Shown here: piece after piece, positions 14,250 to 26,010 of the stretch
Position numbering within the stretch: the stretch's first letter is position 1
Layout: the number at the start of each line of letters is the position of its first letter
NCBI GenBank assembly: GCA_964035795.1
Contig: OZ038321.1
Span: forward strand, 18,727,209-18,791,208
DNA from: Pterobdella sp. o SKG-2022
Taxonomy: Eukaryota; Annelida; Clitellata; Hirudinida; Piscicolidae
DNA: 64,000 nucleotides
Reading direction: 5' to 3'
Translations under genes and position numbers: made by a program
Notes under the pieces: generated by a model
What the model was told of the DNA's origin: nothing
Databases searched by the model: none
The model's input: the letters and a program-made list of their open reading frames with translations, nothing else

Positions 14250-15015
14250 ATGATTATTAGCAAAAGAATAACAATCGTTCTTAGCATTCCGCGTTATCCA
14301 ATGAGAATTGTTGCAGATAGCACTAGCCCTTCGAGCAATGTCAAAAGTCTTAGCGTCTGGTTAGATGAACATTTATTTTTGAATACTCAGATCAACAAAA
14401 TTTTACGATGTGGTTTTATATCTTTAAGGCAAAATAAAACGATCAAGGACTAGTTTTGACTATGGGAATTTATCCTTGCAGGGTTTTCTGAATATCAGAT
14501 AAAAAGACTCTTACCCTTATTCAACACAATAGCCAGGCTCATTACAAGTACAAGAAAGTATGATCATATAAGCTTGTTCTGAGAGATCTGCACTGGCTTA
14601 AAAATCATTAGAAGATTGACTATGAGGTTCTGCTGCTGATTTCCAAGCGTTTGTCCAACGAAGATTCTGCCTATCTTTCAAGAGATTTTGAAATGCTATC
14701 AACTATTGCGGGCAAGCAGAAACTGAAATTGGTCAATTTTTATGAAGGATGTTCCAATATTATCTCAAAACCACAGAAAAAGTTTTTTTTATGTAACCGA
14801 TCCTACCCTGAGAATAACCTTCTTGAAAGACTCAGGTTTTTTGTTTCCATACATTCTTTTGAAACAAATCTCACATTTTTTTCCAAATTTTGCAGAAAAA
14901 AAATATTTATATATTAATTTGTTTTTAAAATTTTCATTAGTATATTTCTTTCTTCATTTTGTATAATCATGTGGCCAAGAAACTTCTGAAGTTATCCCAC
15001 TATAATCTTATTCTT
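14250..15015 (+). mobile_element. Decayed LINE reverse-transcriptase 3' end
   Basis: In shifting plus-strand frames one reads pieces typical of the C-terminal part of CR1/Jockey-type reverse transcriptases: VKSLSVWLDEHLFLNTQINK, then IARLITSTRKYDHI, LRDLHWLK, and IDYEVLLLISKRL. Stops and frameshifts break the frame several times, so this is a fossil. The block near 14967-15010 (atgtggcc...ccactataatcttatt) recurs at 32505-32555, which suggests a shared 3' UTR. Confidence 0.75.
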
Positions 15016-15019
15016 TATT

Positions 15020-15899
15020 TTATTTTAATCGGTTCAGAATACTTATTTATTACTTAACCGCACAGATCAATTACACAACGATATTTTGCTAAAGCTCTTT
15101 TTGAGTACTTTAGAAATTCGTGGCGATTAACTACGTAAATTTTTTTGAAGAAAGTAAAGGCATACACTCATTAGGGAAAAAGCATATTTTATGATATATG
15201 AGTTTTAAAAATTATCAGGTAATTCTGCTTGTGGCTTTCATGCGAAAAAAGTTCTTTGATAAAAAAAAAGTGCCCAATAAAAATGCATTTTATCAATTTT
15301 GTAATTTTTACTTTTCATTAACTCAAAAATCTGAATGCGTTCTTGAAAAAGCAGGAGTCATAATAAAAATCATATTTTTATGGATTTAAAAATAATACAT
15401 CCGCAACAACTATTCAAAAATTTAACGAATTCTTTGACACCTAGAGTTAGAATAGAAACTTCAAATTAAAAACGGAGGTAAACTGTGGATAAGTTTTGGG
15501 CCATTACACCACTAAAATTTAGCTTGACAAGAATCAAATGATTGAAACAGTGATAATCTTTAAACATAAAAATTATATAAAGATTTTTGGCACTTATCAT
15601 CAATAAGATAGAAACGCTATTAATCAGGACAACCAACGCTAATGATAAGAACGATAGTACTAATCAACCAAATCATTAACGCCCACATAAAAGTCAACGC
15701 TCATATATACAGTATGAATCAAAAGTCAGTGGACAACTTTAAAATTCAACATAAAGATGAAATAAAGCTTCTTAAAGTTATTTAAATAATTTAAAATTTA
15801 TATATGTTATTAAAAATCATGTATTAAATAATTTTCAACTTCAAAAGGTTTGAAAATTTTAGATGTTAGCCAGTCGGGTCATTTCAGTTAAGAAAAATG
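15020..15899. other. Intergenic, nothing recognised
   Basis: AT-rich spacer between two LINE remnants. The short ORFs here have no recognisable content. Confidence 0.5.
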
Positions 15900-16370
15900 G
15901 GCGTTTATATGTTGCTTGCGTCAGGAGTGTTATGGTTTAGGGTAGTGAGACTTGGCCTCTTTAGGTGGAAAATATTACTAGAATATCCAAAGCTGATAAG
16001 ATGATGATCAGGTGAATGTGCAATTTAAGCTTAAAGGATGGCAGATAATCAGATGAATTGAGGGACAGACTGGGATTTCCAGACATCACTGAGGTGCTAC
16101 GCAAAAATAGACTGAGATGGTTTGAGCATGTAATGGGGATGAATGCTGGTAACCCAGCAAGTGCTTGCAGGCATGTCGTGGTAGAGGGTAAGCGAGAACA
16201 AGGTAGACCAAGAAAAAAATATTCCCAATTAATAAGCAATGACCTCAGAAGAATGAAACTCAATCCTGAACTTGCCCAAGACCGAAGAATATGGAGAAGA
16301 GCCATTATGAGACCCCGTCCAACCCATGCTAGCATGGAAACGGACGCAAAACGATGATGAAGTCTTTTCT
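15900..16370 (+). mobile_element. LINE C-terminal fragment with ATG-rich tail
   Basis: Plus-strand translation gives fragments such as ISKADKMMIRWMCNLSLKDG, then an open stretch of about 99 codons (16058-16357) with LRKNRLRWFEHVMGM, a GRPRKKYSQLI block and DRRIWRRAIMRPRPTHASM. This 'RLRWFGHV...GRPRKTW' arrangement is the usual C-terminal tail of non-LTR reverse-transcriptase ORFs. It ends in a short ATGATG tail. It is a 5'-truncated copy. The open frame is not a host gene. Confidence 0.8.
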
Positions 16371-16714
16371 ATATTTGTAGATTAATTTTTAATAAAAGCT
16401 TTCTTTGCTAAGTTTTTAATTTTGATTCAATATGTTGAATAAAATTATTTTTAAAAAAATATTATTAGAAGAAATAAATTTTTTAAAGTATTTAATGAAG
16501 CGCTGAAAAAGAATTTAAAAATTAATAAGATTGGCTTTTGAGGAATGACATCCAATAAAGGAACTCTATATTTAATCAAACACAGAGGCACTGCGTTAAT
16601 TCTGCATTTTTAATGAACACCAAGTAACATTGAAAACTAATATAAATAATAATTTTAATTTAATTGAAATTTTATTTTTCGAATGTATTTGCGCAATAAA
16701 GGCCAGAACTGAAA

Positions 16715-19700
16715 ATGAATTCACATCCACCAGCAAAGTTGTTCAAAGACAGTGATTATATTGATACATTGACTAATTTTTGTATGGAAACAATTTTAGA
16801 AAATTTTCGAAAAATATTTCTTGTTCAGAACTGGCCTCCCATTAGTAAGCTTTTTTTAAAATATGTATATCTAAAAAAGTATATATACATATATATACTG
16901 AAGATTAATTTTTTAAAATAAATAACTTCAATTTTTTCAGTCAATCCAAATATCTATCTGCCATCTAACTTCACTGAATCTCTCTTGGATGCTTTGAATG
17001 ATGACTTTAACTATAAGATGCAGCCTGCTCTAATGTCATGCCTGAAAAATAGTGAAAATTTCCCTATTAGGCGGCTTAACTTGAAACACATCAAAACTCT
17101 CACCAATGAGGATCTAATGAAGATTTTAGATGGTGATGAAATTTTTTAATATAATGATATAAATAATTTTTAGAATTCGACAGCTTTTCCAAAAAAATTG
17201 AAAATTTGTTTTATAGGCTGAATGAATTAATATTAAATATGAACTTTAAAATAGTCAGTTTTGTTTAACATGGATTATTGGCTTATAATGTTGGTTAATA
17301 CATTTGGTAGGACTTTTCAACTACTTTTGAACTTTTTCAGTTACTTTTCGCATATATATTTTCAGTTAACTAAATTGAGATTCAAAAAAAGATTCACCAA
17401 CCTCATTTTTTTCAGTTTATATTGCTTATAAATTTTTAATCAAGAATATGAAATCTAGAAAGTTTCATCAATTTTTCTATTCATTGCAGGCAACTTAATA
17501 ACAGAACTGATCATCAACTCACCACAATTGTCAAGCAGTTGCATTGACCTCATCAACAGCAAATCTGCATACCTCACTCATCTAGGTCTTGGCAAAAAGT
17601 GCCTAGAGATTTTTCAAAAGTTTGTGTCTTCTATTGGCTTAACTATAACTATTTGTCTTATGATACCTTTTTATTTTTATTTGATAGTTCAATATAATTG
17701 ATACTAATATTGCTTCTGGATTTTTGTTTCCAAGATAATATTCATTTTTTATAATCTGATTTTTCACAATTTATCATGCTGTTATTACAAAATTTTTTCA
17801 GTTTTTTTTAATATTTTTAAGTCGTTTATATAAATATTTATTTTACATATTCAACTTTTACAATATTTTTAATCACTTCTTAATATACCCCACTTAAACA
17901 GAACTTCTGCAAACAGTAGGCAATCAAAGCAGGAAACAACAGACCCTCCAAAATTCAATCTTCCGAGCCTTCAAATCTTATCTATCAATGTCAAACACCC
18001 TGATGTTTTATCAGTCTTTGATTCTTTTGAGTTGTCATCATTCGCACACAAACTCACTGTCTTAGATCTTTCTGATTGCTCTTCTCGTATTTTATTCGAT
18101 AATCTTCTTTGTTTCACTCAACTCAAATATCTTTCTTTGCATAATATCATTCTTACAAATTTCCATGATACCCTATCAATCATCCAACAGCTTACCACTC
18201 TCAAGTAACTCACCAATTTTTATTTTTAGCAAAAATTTTTAGTTAGGTAAAAATGGAAACTAGGAGTATATAAAATGGCAAAAAACATTTTGTAAATGGA
18301 GTAAATCTGGCCACCTTCAGTATAGTGGAGATTAAACCGGATTTAAAATCTTGGTATCTGTATATCTATTTTTAGTAAAAAAAATTTTGTTTAACTTTCG
18401 AAAAAGGGGAACATGTTTAAATGAATTATAATATTGACGATGAAAGAATAATTTTTTTCAAACTCCGCAAAACCTCAAATCTCTTTAAAGAAGAAAAAAT
18501 GATGTTAAACAACAGGTAATGGTAAAAAAGCACATAGAAAAAATCAGTAACAAACCCACTTAAATATATTATCATTTTTGAAGCTCAAACATAAACTATT
18601 ATCATAAAATATCCCCTACTCTAGTTGCTTCATAAATACAACTGTTTGTCTCACAGGAGTTTGGATCTAGGCATGAGTTACAGAGATGAGCCATACTGTT
18701 ATGGCGACAACATTACTCTCACCATGGGAAGGTTGATCTCAAGCCTCAGTCAGCTTGAGTCCTTGGAGATCTGTGGCACTAACCTTGCTGGTATCGTAGT
18801 GAATTTCATCAATTCATCACCATCATCATGCGTTTCAGGATTAGAACCATTAGTACTAAGCATTATTTTCCAACTTTTCATTTCACCCATTTTGCTTTGT
18901 ACACGTTTAAACCATTTTTCGTCTTCATAAACTATCAAATACCGTTTATTAATAGCAACAAACGATGCTTGTGAAAAACTTCAAAATAATCGTTAAATTT
19001 TTCGAAACTTCACGCATGCCAATCGATTGCAGGCATCAAAGCCATTCAGCCTGTGTCAGTGAGAATGAAATGGTTGCAGGAGTTAGTATCAATGTTCTAT
19101 GTTTATTATATATGTTTGTTACACATTAATATATGTTAATTAAATCATTTAGCATCGAAATAGACACGATACGATAGTTATTTGGAATCGTTTGAGCATT
19201 TATAATTTAGATTTAAAGTAATTAATTAGGACAAAAATTCAAGTTGTATTACAGTAATTCTGACTCGAGTTATCTCTTGAAATTTTAACCAAATTCAACT
19301 GAGTACTCATATGTAGCAATGCATCACAGGGATCCAGGCGTTGATTGGTTGGTTGACAAGCGCCTGCAATACCTGGGACTTTTGAACTGCATTGACCAAC
19401 CCTGCATTCGAGAAAACATTTCTGCTGATACTGTTTGTTATGTTTTTTTTTATTGCTCTAGGTTGTTTCTTGGTGTTATTAGAAAACTTGTGGGTTTTTA
19501 TTAAAGTTTTGGAGGTAAAAATATTTTAAAGACAATAATATTACTTTTTTCTTTGACATCTAGTTTAAACTACATTTAGCTCAATGCCTTATTAAAGGCG
19601 GCTTTTTCTGCTATAATTTAAATAAAACAGTAGCTTTTTGTAGCAGTTAGAAACATATACTGCTGTTGTTGTCACTTGGCTTGGTGGTCTATAAAAATTT

Positions 19701-22700
19701 GTCCAAATTAAGATGACTTAATTCAAAAATTTACATACTTATATTGACTGGTATTAATCCCAGTTACTGGGGCAGGTACAGCATTAAAATTTAAAATGAT
19801 ATAATATAAAAATTTAGATTTTTTCATAATTAAATAAGTAAATAAAAAATTTTAACATCGAAATTTGTAAATAAAACTAAAAATGAAGAAAGCTGTGTTT
19901 TGCTATATTGATTGAAGCACAAAAGGTTATGAAATTTAATTTTTACGAATCGTTCATCTCTGTTTCATCATCACCTTATGACGCTTTTACAAAAATCTTC
20001 AAGATTCGACTTTGAAGAAATAATATATATGTCTTAGCTTCAATGAATAGATTTCATTGTTCCTAGTTTTTGCTGTTATTGTTGTATTGTTGAAACAGCT
20101 TGATAACAAATGTTTGGATCTCATCAGATATCAGGGGATGACACGATAGGACAGATCCTGGTATCATTAGAGAAGTACCAGTGCCGTTATAAGCTCTTCC
20201 TCTTGTCTCTCAATCGATTCTTTGAAGTTATTAAGAATGAAAACCTGCCTTTGGATTTGCAAGCCAGAGCTTTGGATGTGAGTTGCTTTTTAGTTTTTAG
20301 TGGTTAATTTGCAATTTTAGTGTTTTTTATATTATTTTTTCAATTATTAAATATTAATTTGAAGTTTCTGGAATTTTCTTATATTGTTTTGCAATTCTTA
20401 AAAAAATTCATTAGTTTAGTGTTGTCAATAAATTTCACTTCTTTTTTGTCGCAACTTACAATAAATTTGACTAAAAGGTTACTATTTCTTAAACAATTGT
20501 TTAAAAATTTCTTGTTTGTATTAGTGATTATAACTAAAACATCCTATAATTATTCTCATTAGCTATACTTATAAACTTCAGTTAATATTGAAAGGGATGA
20601 AAAAGTACTTTGAGGATAACAGTGTGCAAATCTCTGGCAGGTAAGAGCTGGTTGACTTTCTTTATATCTAAATAATTATGCTAGTGTTTACACTAGATAC
20701 TTTAATAGAAGAACAAAAAGAATGCCTAAACTTAAACCCGATAAACTATAAAAACGATGATGTTGAGTGGGATTTCAACTTGATAATTTGTTATCAGAAA
20801 TTATAAAGGTTTAGGATCTTGAAAAATTAGCGTTTTAAAAACATTCTAAACAATCAAAAATTTGAAAAAGTTTCAGTTTTGTACGCTACCTATGAATCTT
20901 ATCAAATCAGTCTAGATTTTTTATAGCGTTTAAAAGCACTAATGACCACTTATGCACCACATCACAGTGCCACCTTATTCTACTTGGTGAAGGGGGACCT
21001 CAAAGAGTACTTGACCAACAGGATCAAAAGGTTTCTCATATATCGCTGTTGTTATTTGTTTTAATACTATTTTTCTTACATTAACTTCGAATTATGAAGA
21101 AAGTAAAAAAAAATTTTTTTAAATAATTAAGCTAAAATTTTTGTTTGGTAAAACCTTATCACGATTTATTATTTTTCAAATAATTTTTGCACATTTGATG
21201 AAAATGAAATTATTGAATAAATGTTGGTTTCCAGGAGGACTATAAAGGTCTTATTGGATGCCATGGAATCCTTTACCAGAGACATCAATGTGGATAGCTT
21301 GTCACTTGTTTCAAATCCATTATAAACTACACTCAATTGAATATTGTTCATAATAGAATTTGAAAATATACTTCACTACTAATTTTCAGATTACAATGCT
21401 CAATGAATTTTCATTACAGATGGCGAGAAATGGCTGTTTGACGTTATGCAACTTCCGATTCCCCACTGATTTGGTTGGTTTACAATAATGTATAAGAGTA
21501 TATTGAATAGAATAGGGATAAATAAATGTACGTGCTTCGTTTTATCATTGTCAAAGCCCTTATTTCATTATTTCAAAATTATTCAAGATCAGTATAATTT
21601 TATTGATGTTCACCATTGCAGTTGCACGACTACACTCGAGTGGTGAATGTGTTGTTGATGATAGTCAGCAAAACAGAAATCACCAACGATGTTTTTGTGC
21701 ATAGAGTCGCATTGAATCTGCTCAACAGTTTGGCTTGCCAAGTGGACAAACCTGAGAAACTTATATTGGGACAGTTGCCTACTTTCAAGGTATCCAAGTT
21801 TCTAAACAATGTTACCACATCGAGTTTTGGTGAAGGATGACAGTGTTATGGGGTTGATTATATGGCGGTTGTATCTCAAAGCTTTTTTTCATTATCATTT
21901 TGTTCATTCAGTTTTAATGGATTCGGAATACGTTGACTGCAATGTTCATACCACTGGTTCAAATTTGATTTTATATTAAAGTCTTGAATTCGACGTTTGG
22001 CTCGTCAAAACTTTTATTTCCAGGTTTCTTTTCTGTTATAACCGGCTTAATCCCGTAGAAAGTATTAACAAAGTGTCGGGTTTTCATATGGCTTGGCAGA
22101 TGATCTTAGTTGATACCAGCAATGAAAATTGTTAATGTGAGATCAAAGATTTTGAGTTAGGATAATTTTTAAGTTAATTGTTGGTCTGGGCTGGTATTCA
22201 TGTAAAAAAATTCTTTTTACTAGCATTGATAACTCTTTCAAATCACGGTATCAAATCAGTATTTCGAGATGGTAAAGAAGAGTTAGTTGACTACTGTCTA
22301 AAGTTGTTACAGAAGCATGTAGAACAATACTATCTAGGGTGGATGTGTAAAAATATTAGTTCATATTTTTATAGAAAATAACTCAATAAAAATTTTAACT
22401 TTCAAGTATCATACTTGATCAATACTCTTGAAATAAACGTTAAACGATATGAAATTAATGTTAAATACACATTTCTGCATGAAAATATATGATTATTAAG
22501 ATTCTCTCAGGTCTTAATAGTTTTTAATATAAGTTTCATTCAGGGAAATCTGTACTTTTAAACCTCTCAGTGTCATAAGTCACATATATACAATTATCCC
22601 AATATCATTATCATGTTGACAACATAATTTAATTATTTTTCATATATACTCAAATTTTCTTTCGTTAATTTTAGTTCTAATACGGTTGACATACTAGATA

Positions 22701-24719
22701 CAAAACCTGAATGTTGTGTTCAAAACACGCAGATAATGTTAGACTTGGTAACAAAGAGAGTAGAAGCGGACAAGTGTGATGAGTTGATGGAGGTGGCTTG
22801 GAGTCTCATGTGGAATGCTACGGGTGCGTATTTGTTATTGACTCCCAATAGGATACTTTATGAACGATGAGTTTATTAATAGCAAATGAATACATTATAG
22901 CAAAAATATCAATAATTTTTGATAAGTTTAGTCAAGTACTGAACGTTAGCATCTCAAATTAGCGTACAACTTTTTGAGAAGTTGATGAAAATGCATTAAG
23001 ATGTCTTAACAAGTTGCCATAATGAAATAATTATTTTATTAGTTGAAATGACCAAAAGCATGTTTCTTCACTTAATTTAATATATGTTTTATCTTTAATA
23101 ATATGAATTTTTGATGGCATAATTACGTTGTAATAAAGTGAAGAGCCATTGTTTCAGACGAGACAGCAGCAAACTGTGAGAAGTTCATTGAACACATGGG
23201 TCTGCAGATCTTCACTCAGTGTTTGACGGTTGAAGTTGTTTTTTTGATTTGTTTTTCAATTGAAATATTACATGTTTATTAAATTCGTCATAGTAAAGTT
23301 AGGTTTTCTTGTGAATTTTGTTTTTTAAAAATAATTAAAAACTTCTAGATTATTAAAACAAAAAAGGTTTAAAATTATAATAAATCAAAATTTACTTTTT
23401 AAAAAATAGCTTTTCAAAATTCCTTATCCCAAAGAACTACATTCATGGGAGATCATTTGTTTTTACACTCCAGGACTGTTTTCAATTTTATATTTTATTA
23501 TTGCTAATTACATATTTATGTTCAATTTCACCCATTTTTATGCTAAAACGCATATTTTAAATGACTCTAGGCCTTTCCCGACTCTGAGGAGTTGCTGAGA
23601 AATATGATGGGGCTGCTGGGCAACGTGGCAGAAGTTTATGAGTTGAGGCAGTTGCTGATGCAGTATGTTGATGTCTTTTCTGGACTCCTTGATTCGAAAC
23701 ACGATGGCATTGAAGTTGGGAGCATGCCATTCCCGATGTGATTTTTAATACTTCCATTTTATTTTTTCTATTTTATTTAGGTGAGTTACAACGCTTGTGG
23801 TGTTTTGGCGAATCTTTTATTTGATGGGTTGGAGGCTTGGACGGTCAACAAGATTTCCAGGACTGTGGTGATAGAGAAGATGGAGAATGCCATACGACGA
23901 TGGCCTATCAACATCGAGCGTAACATTAATTACAGGTTGGTCTTTGCTGAAGAATTTAATTGATTAATTTCAAACTCGTATAAAATGGTATCAAAAGCAT
24001 AAGTTTGTGAGTGATAGGAATGAATAGATTAATATGTGCGTGAACTCGAAAATTCAGATCTTTCAAACCCATATTGAGATTGTTGGACTGTGCACACACT
24101 CCTGTAGTGCAATACTGGGCAGTGTGGGCTTTGTGTAATCTCACTAAAGTTTATCGTTAGTTTTACTCTCTAATATATCAATTCTTTATATTTCACCTGG
24201 TTTCAGCATTTAATATTAAAAATGTGTTGTCTCGTTTAAATCATTTGATTGGTGCTAAAAGTGATGATACCTTTCACAGACATCGTATGTATTTTTTTTC
24301 AATATTTTGTAGCGAGAAACATTAATTAAGAGGAATTTTTAAACATTTATTGAGAATCAAAAGTTATAATTTTCGATAAGTTTAGCCTTATCATAAAACG
24401 TTCGCTAAAGTTAAGGCTAAACTTATCGAAAATTATAACTTGATTCTCAATAAATGTTTAAAAATTACTCTTAATTGATGTTTCTCGTTACAAAATATGA
24501 TACCTTTCAGGAAAAAAATACTGTTCTTTGCTCAGTACAGAGGGTGGCATTGATAAACTTAAAGAACTTTATGATGAACAAATTAATAACAATAATAACA
24601 CAAGTGAAAGTATCAAAAGTTTATCGATGAAAATAATTAAAAGAACTGAAAAAGTATTGAATGGAAATGAGTTGGATACTGATGATAATGAAGAAGAGAA
24701 TATGATGGACATTCGATAG
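16715..24719 (+). CDS. ZER1: ZER1, substrate receptor of CUL2 ubiquitin ligase
   Basis: ZYG11-family protein: leucine-rich repeats, then armadillo-like repeats, which bind N-terminal glycine degrons and recruit CUL2-RING ligase (family knowledge). Exons: 16715-16844, 16941-17132, 17490-17619, 17902-18204, 18657-18790, 19317-19432, 20128-20277, 20582-20640, 20968-21030, 21235-21289, 21420-21473, 21622-21789, 22733-22823, 23158-23228, 23571-23714, 23781-23935, 24058-24155, 24511-24719. All phases match and give about 773 residues, close to human ZER1 (766). Diagnostic stretches are CLTLCNF-like CLTLCNFRFP, LNSLACQVDKPEK, MEVAWSLMWNATD, MMGLLGNVAEVYELR, VSYNACGVLANLLFDG, RNINYRSFKPILRLLD, YWAVWALCNLTK and KKYCSLLSTEGGI. 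ZER1 fits better than ZYG11B because of VSYNACGV and the RRNINYRSFEPILRLL-like block. The C-terminal tail is acidic. The last intron holds a fold-back element, and introns 6 and 12 hold LINE 3' fragments. Confidence 0.93.
18800..18945 (-). repeat. Possible LINE fragment in ZER1 intron
   Basis: On the minus strand a short open stretch reads EKWFKRVQSKMGEMKSWKIM and ends in an ATG-rich run, the same kind of tail seen on other LINE pieces here. The protein match to a reverse transcriptase is weak, so this is tentative. Confidence 0.25.
19655..19800 (+). repeat. LINE 3' end copy, internally shortened
   Basis: Shares gttgtcacttggcttggtgg, a ctataaaaatttgtccaaa block and a 'cccagttactggggcaggta' block with the longer copy at 55325-55760. 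These blocks are hundreds of bases apart there but close together here, so this copy has lost its middle. Confidence 0.55.
22025..22200 (+). repeat. Diverged LINE 3' end copy in ZER1 intron
   Basis: Contains ttttctgttataaccggctt, catatggcttggcagatgatc-like and 'ggtctgggctggtattcatg' blocks, in the same order as in the 52888-53170 and 55325-55760 copies (cctgttataacctggataac, ttggcttggtggaggatcat, ttgggctggcagttctatga). Old and diverged. Confidence 0.45.
24301..24500. repeat. Fold-back element, about 90-base arms
   Basis: Left arm 24301-24390 and right arm 24412-24500 are near-perfect reverse complements separated by about 21 bases. It lies in the last intron of ZER1 and ends about 10 bases before the exon 18 acceptor. 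The arms carry no coding sequence. It could be a MITE or other fold-back transposon, and its transcript would form a long hairpin. Confidence 0.85.
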
Positions 24720-26010
24720 CTCTGCTTAAATGAATGGTATTTTAAATAATGTTAATAATGACTGACTGATGCATGAGAAAATATACTTGAAATATAAAGC
24801 ATCATAATTTGGTCAGTATGGGGTGAGGCTTGAAATTCAAAAGATACATTGCAACATCAGTAATATTTCAATATATAATAATTGTGTGTACAATAGATTA
24901 TGAAAATGACATTTATTTTTTTTAAAAACTACATATAGTGTGCATTGTGTGAGTCTCCAAATTAAAGCACTTTTAAATAATATTCTTTTGATAGGCGTTT
25001 TGGAAGTGAAAGTTTACATGGAGTAATACAAATTAACAGATTTTTTTTTGACATAAATCTTTAAGCCATATGCATCTTTATTGTAGAAATCTGAAAAATC
25101 CTTGTTCGAATATTTTTTATTTTCAATATCTTACTGTATTTTTGATCTTGTGGATAAAATTTGCGATAAATTATTTGATAGTTATTATATTTATCAAAAT
25201 GACTTTAGCACTTCTAGTCTTTATAACAATAAACCGACCTTAAATAAAATTAAAATATTTGGATTTTTAGCAAAACAATTTTAATTATCTGTACGTGTTA
25301 AATATCAATAAAATTAGCTTCAATTAAATTTTTCCAAATCCATTTTCTTGTTCATTTTTCGAAATTTTATATCATTCTTTTTGATGCTAATAATCATAAG
25401 TGTGAATACGTTTACGTTTTTAACGTTAATTTGTAAAATAAAATTAGAAATATCACTGATAAGACCATAAAATCCACTGATATAATGGGAATAACGCTAG
25501 AAATTCAGTGAAAAGTCTAGTGGAGAGAATATTGACGAGTCGTTTTCAAGAATTATTTTTTCGAATAATATAGGAATTAGTAACATTATTATAAGAATAC
25601 CATAAAATAAGTTTCTAAAAAACGTAATTAACATATTGGAAATACACTCGAAAAACAGTGAAACATTTGAGAGACAAAATGAAACAATATTTTTGAACTT
25701 ATTAGGCATGTTTTTTTATATAAAACAAAAAATATATAGAAACTAAAAAAAACATGATATCAAACCAGCTGGAAATTCCAACTTTCCATAAAAATATTTT
25801 ATAGCTAATATAAAAAATATTAAAAAATTCATTAACTTCATTATTTATTTATTTGATTTAATAACATCATATGAATCACTTAGCTTAAGATTTTAACAAT
25901 AAAATATTTTTAAAATTTGAATGAAGTTCACTTTTGCATTTAATCTAAAATTTATAATTTTGTTTACTTTTACAAGGTTACATTACCCACATTGTCGCCG
26001 TAATTTTGCG
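24720..26010. other. Intergenic ZER1-TIMM23
   Basis: AT-rich spacer. Short ORFs near 25102-25284 (+) and 25497-25709 (-) have phenylalanine/leucine/isoleucine-rich translations typical of AT-rich noncoding DNA. I see no exon, repeat or RNA gene here. Confidence 0.5.

Noticed and set aside
16058..16357. 99-codon open frame that could be taken as a small host gene
   Set aside because: Its content (RLRWFEHV, GRPRKK) is the C-terminal tail of LINE ORF2, with broken continuation upstream and a LINE tail downstream.
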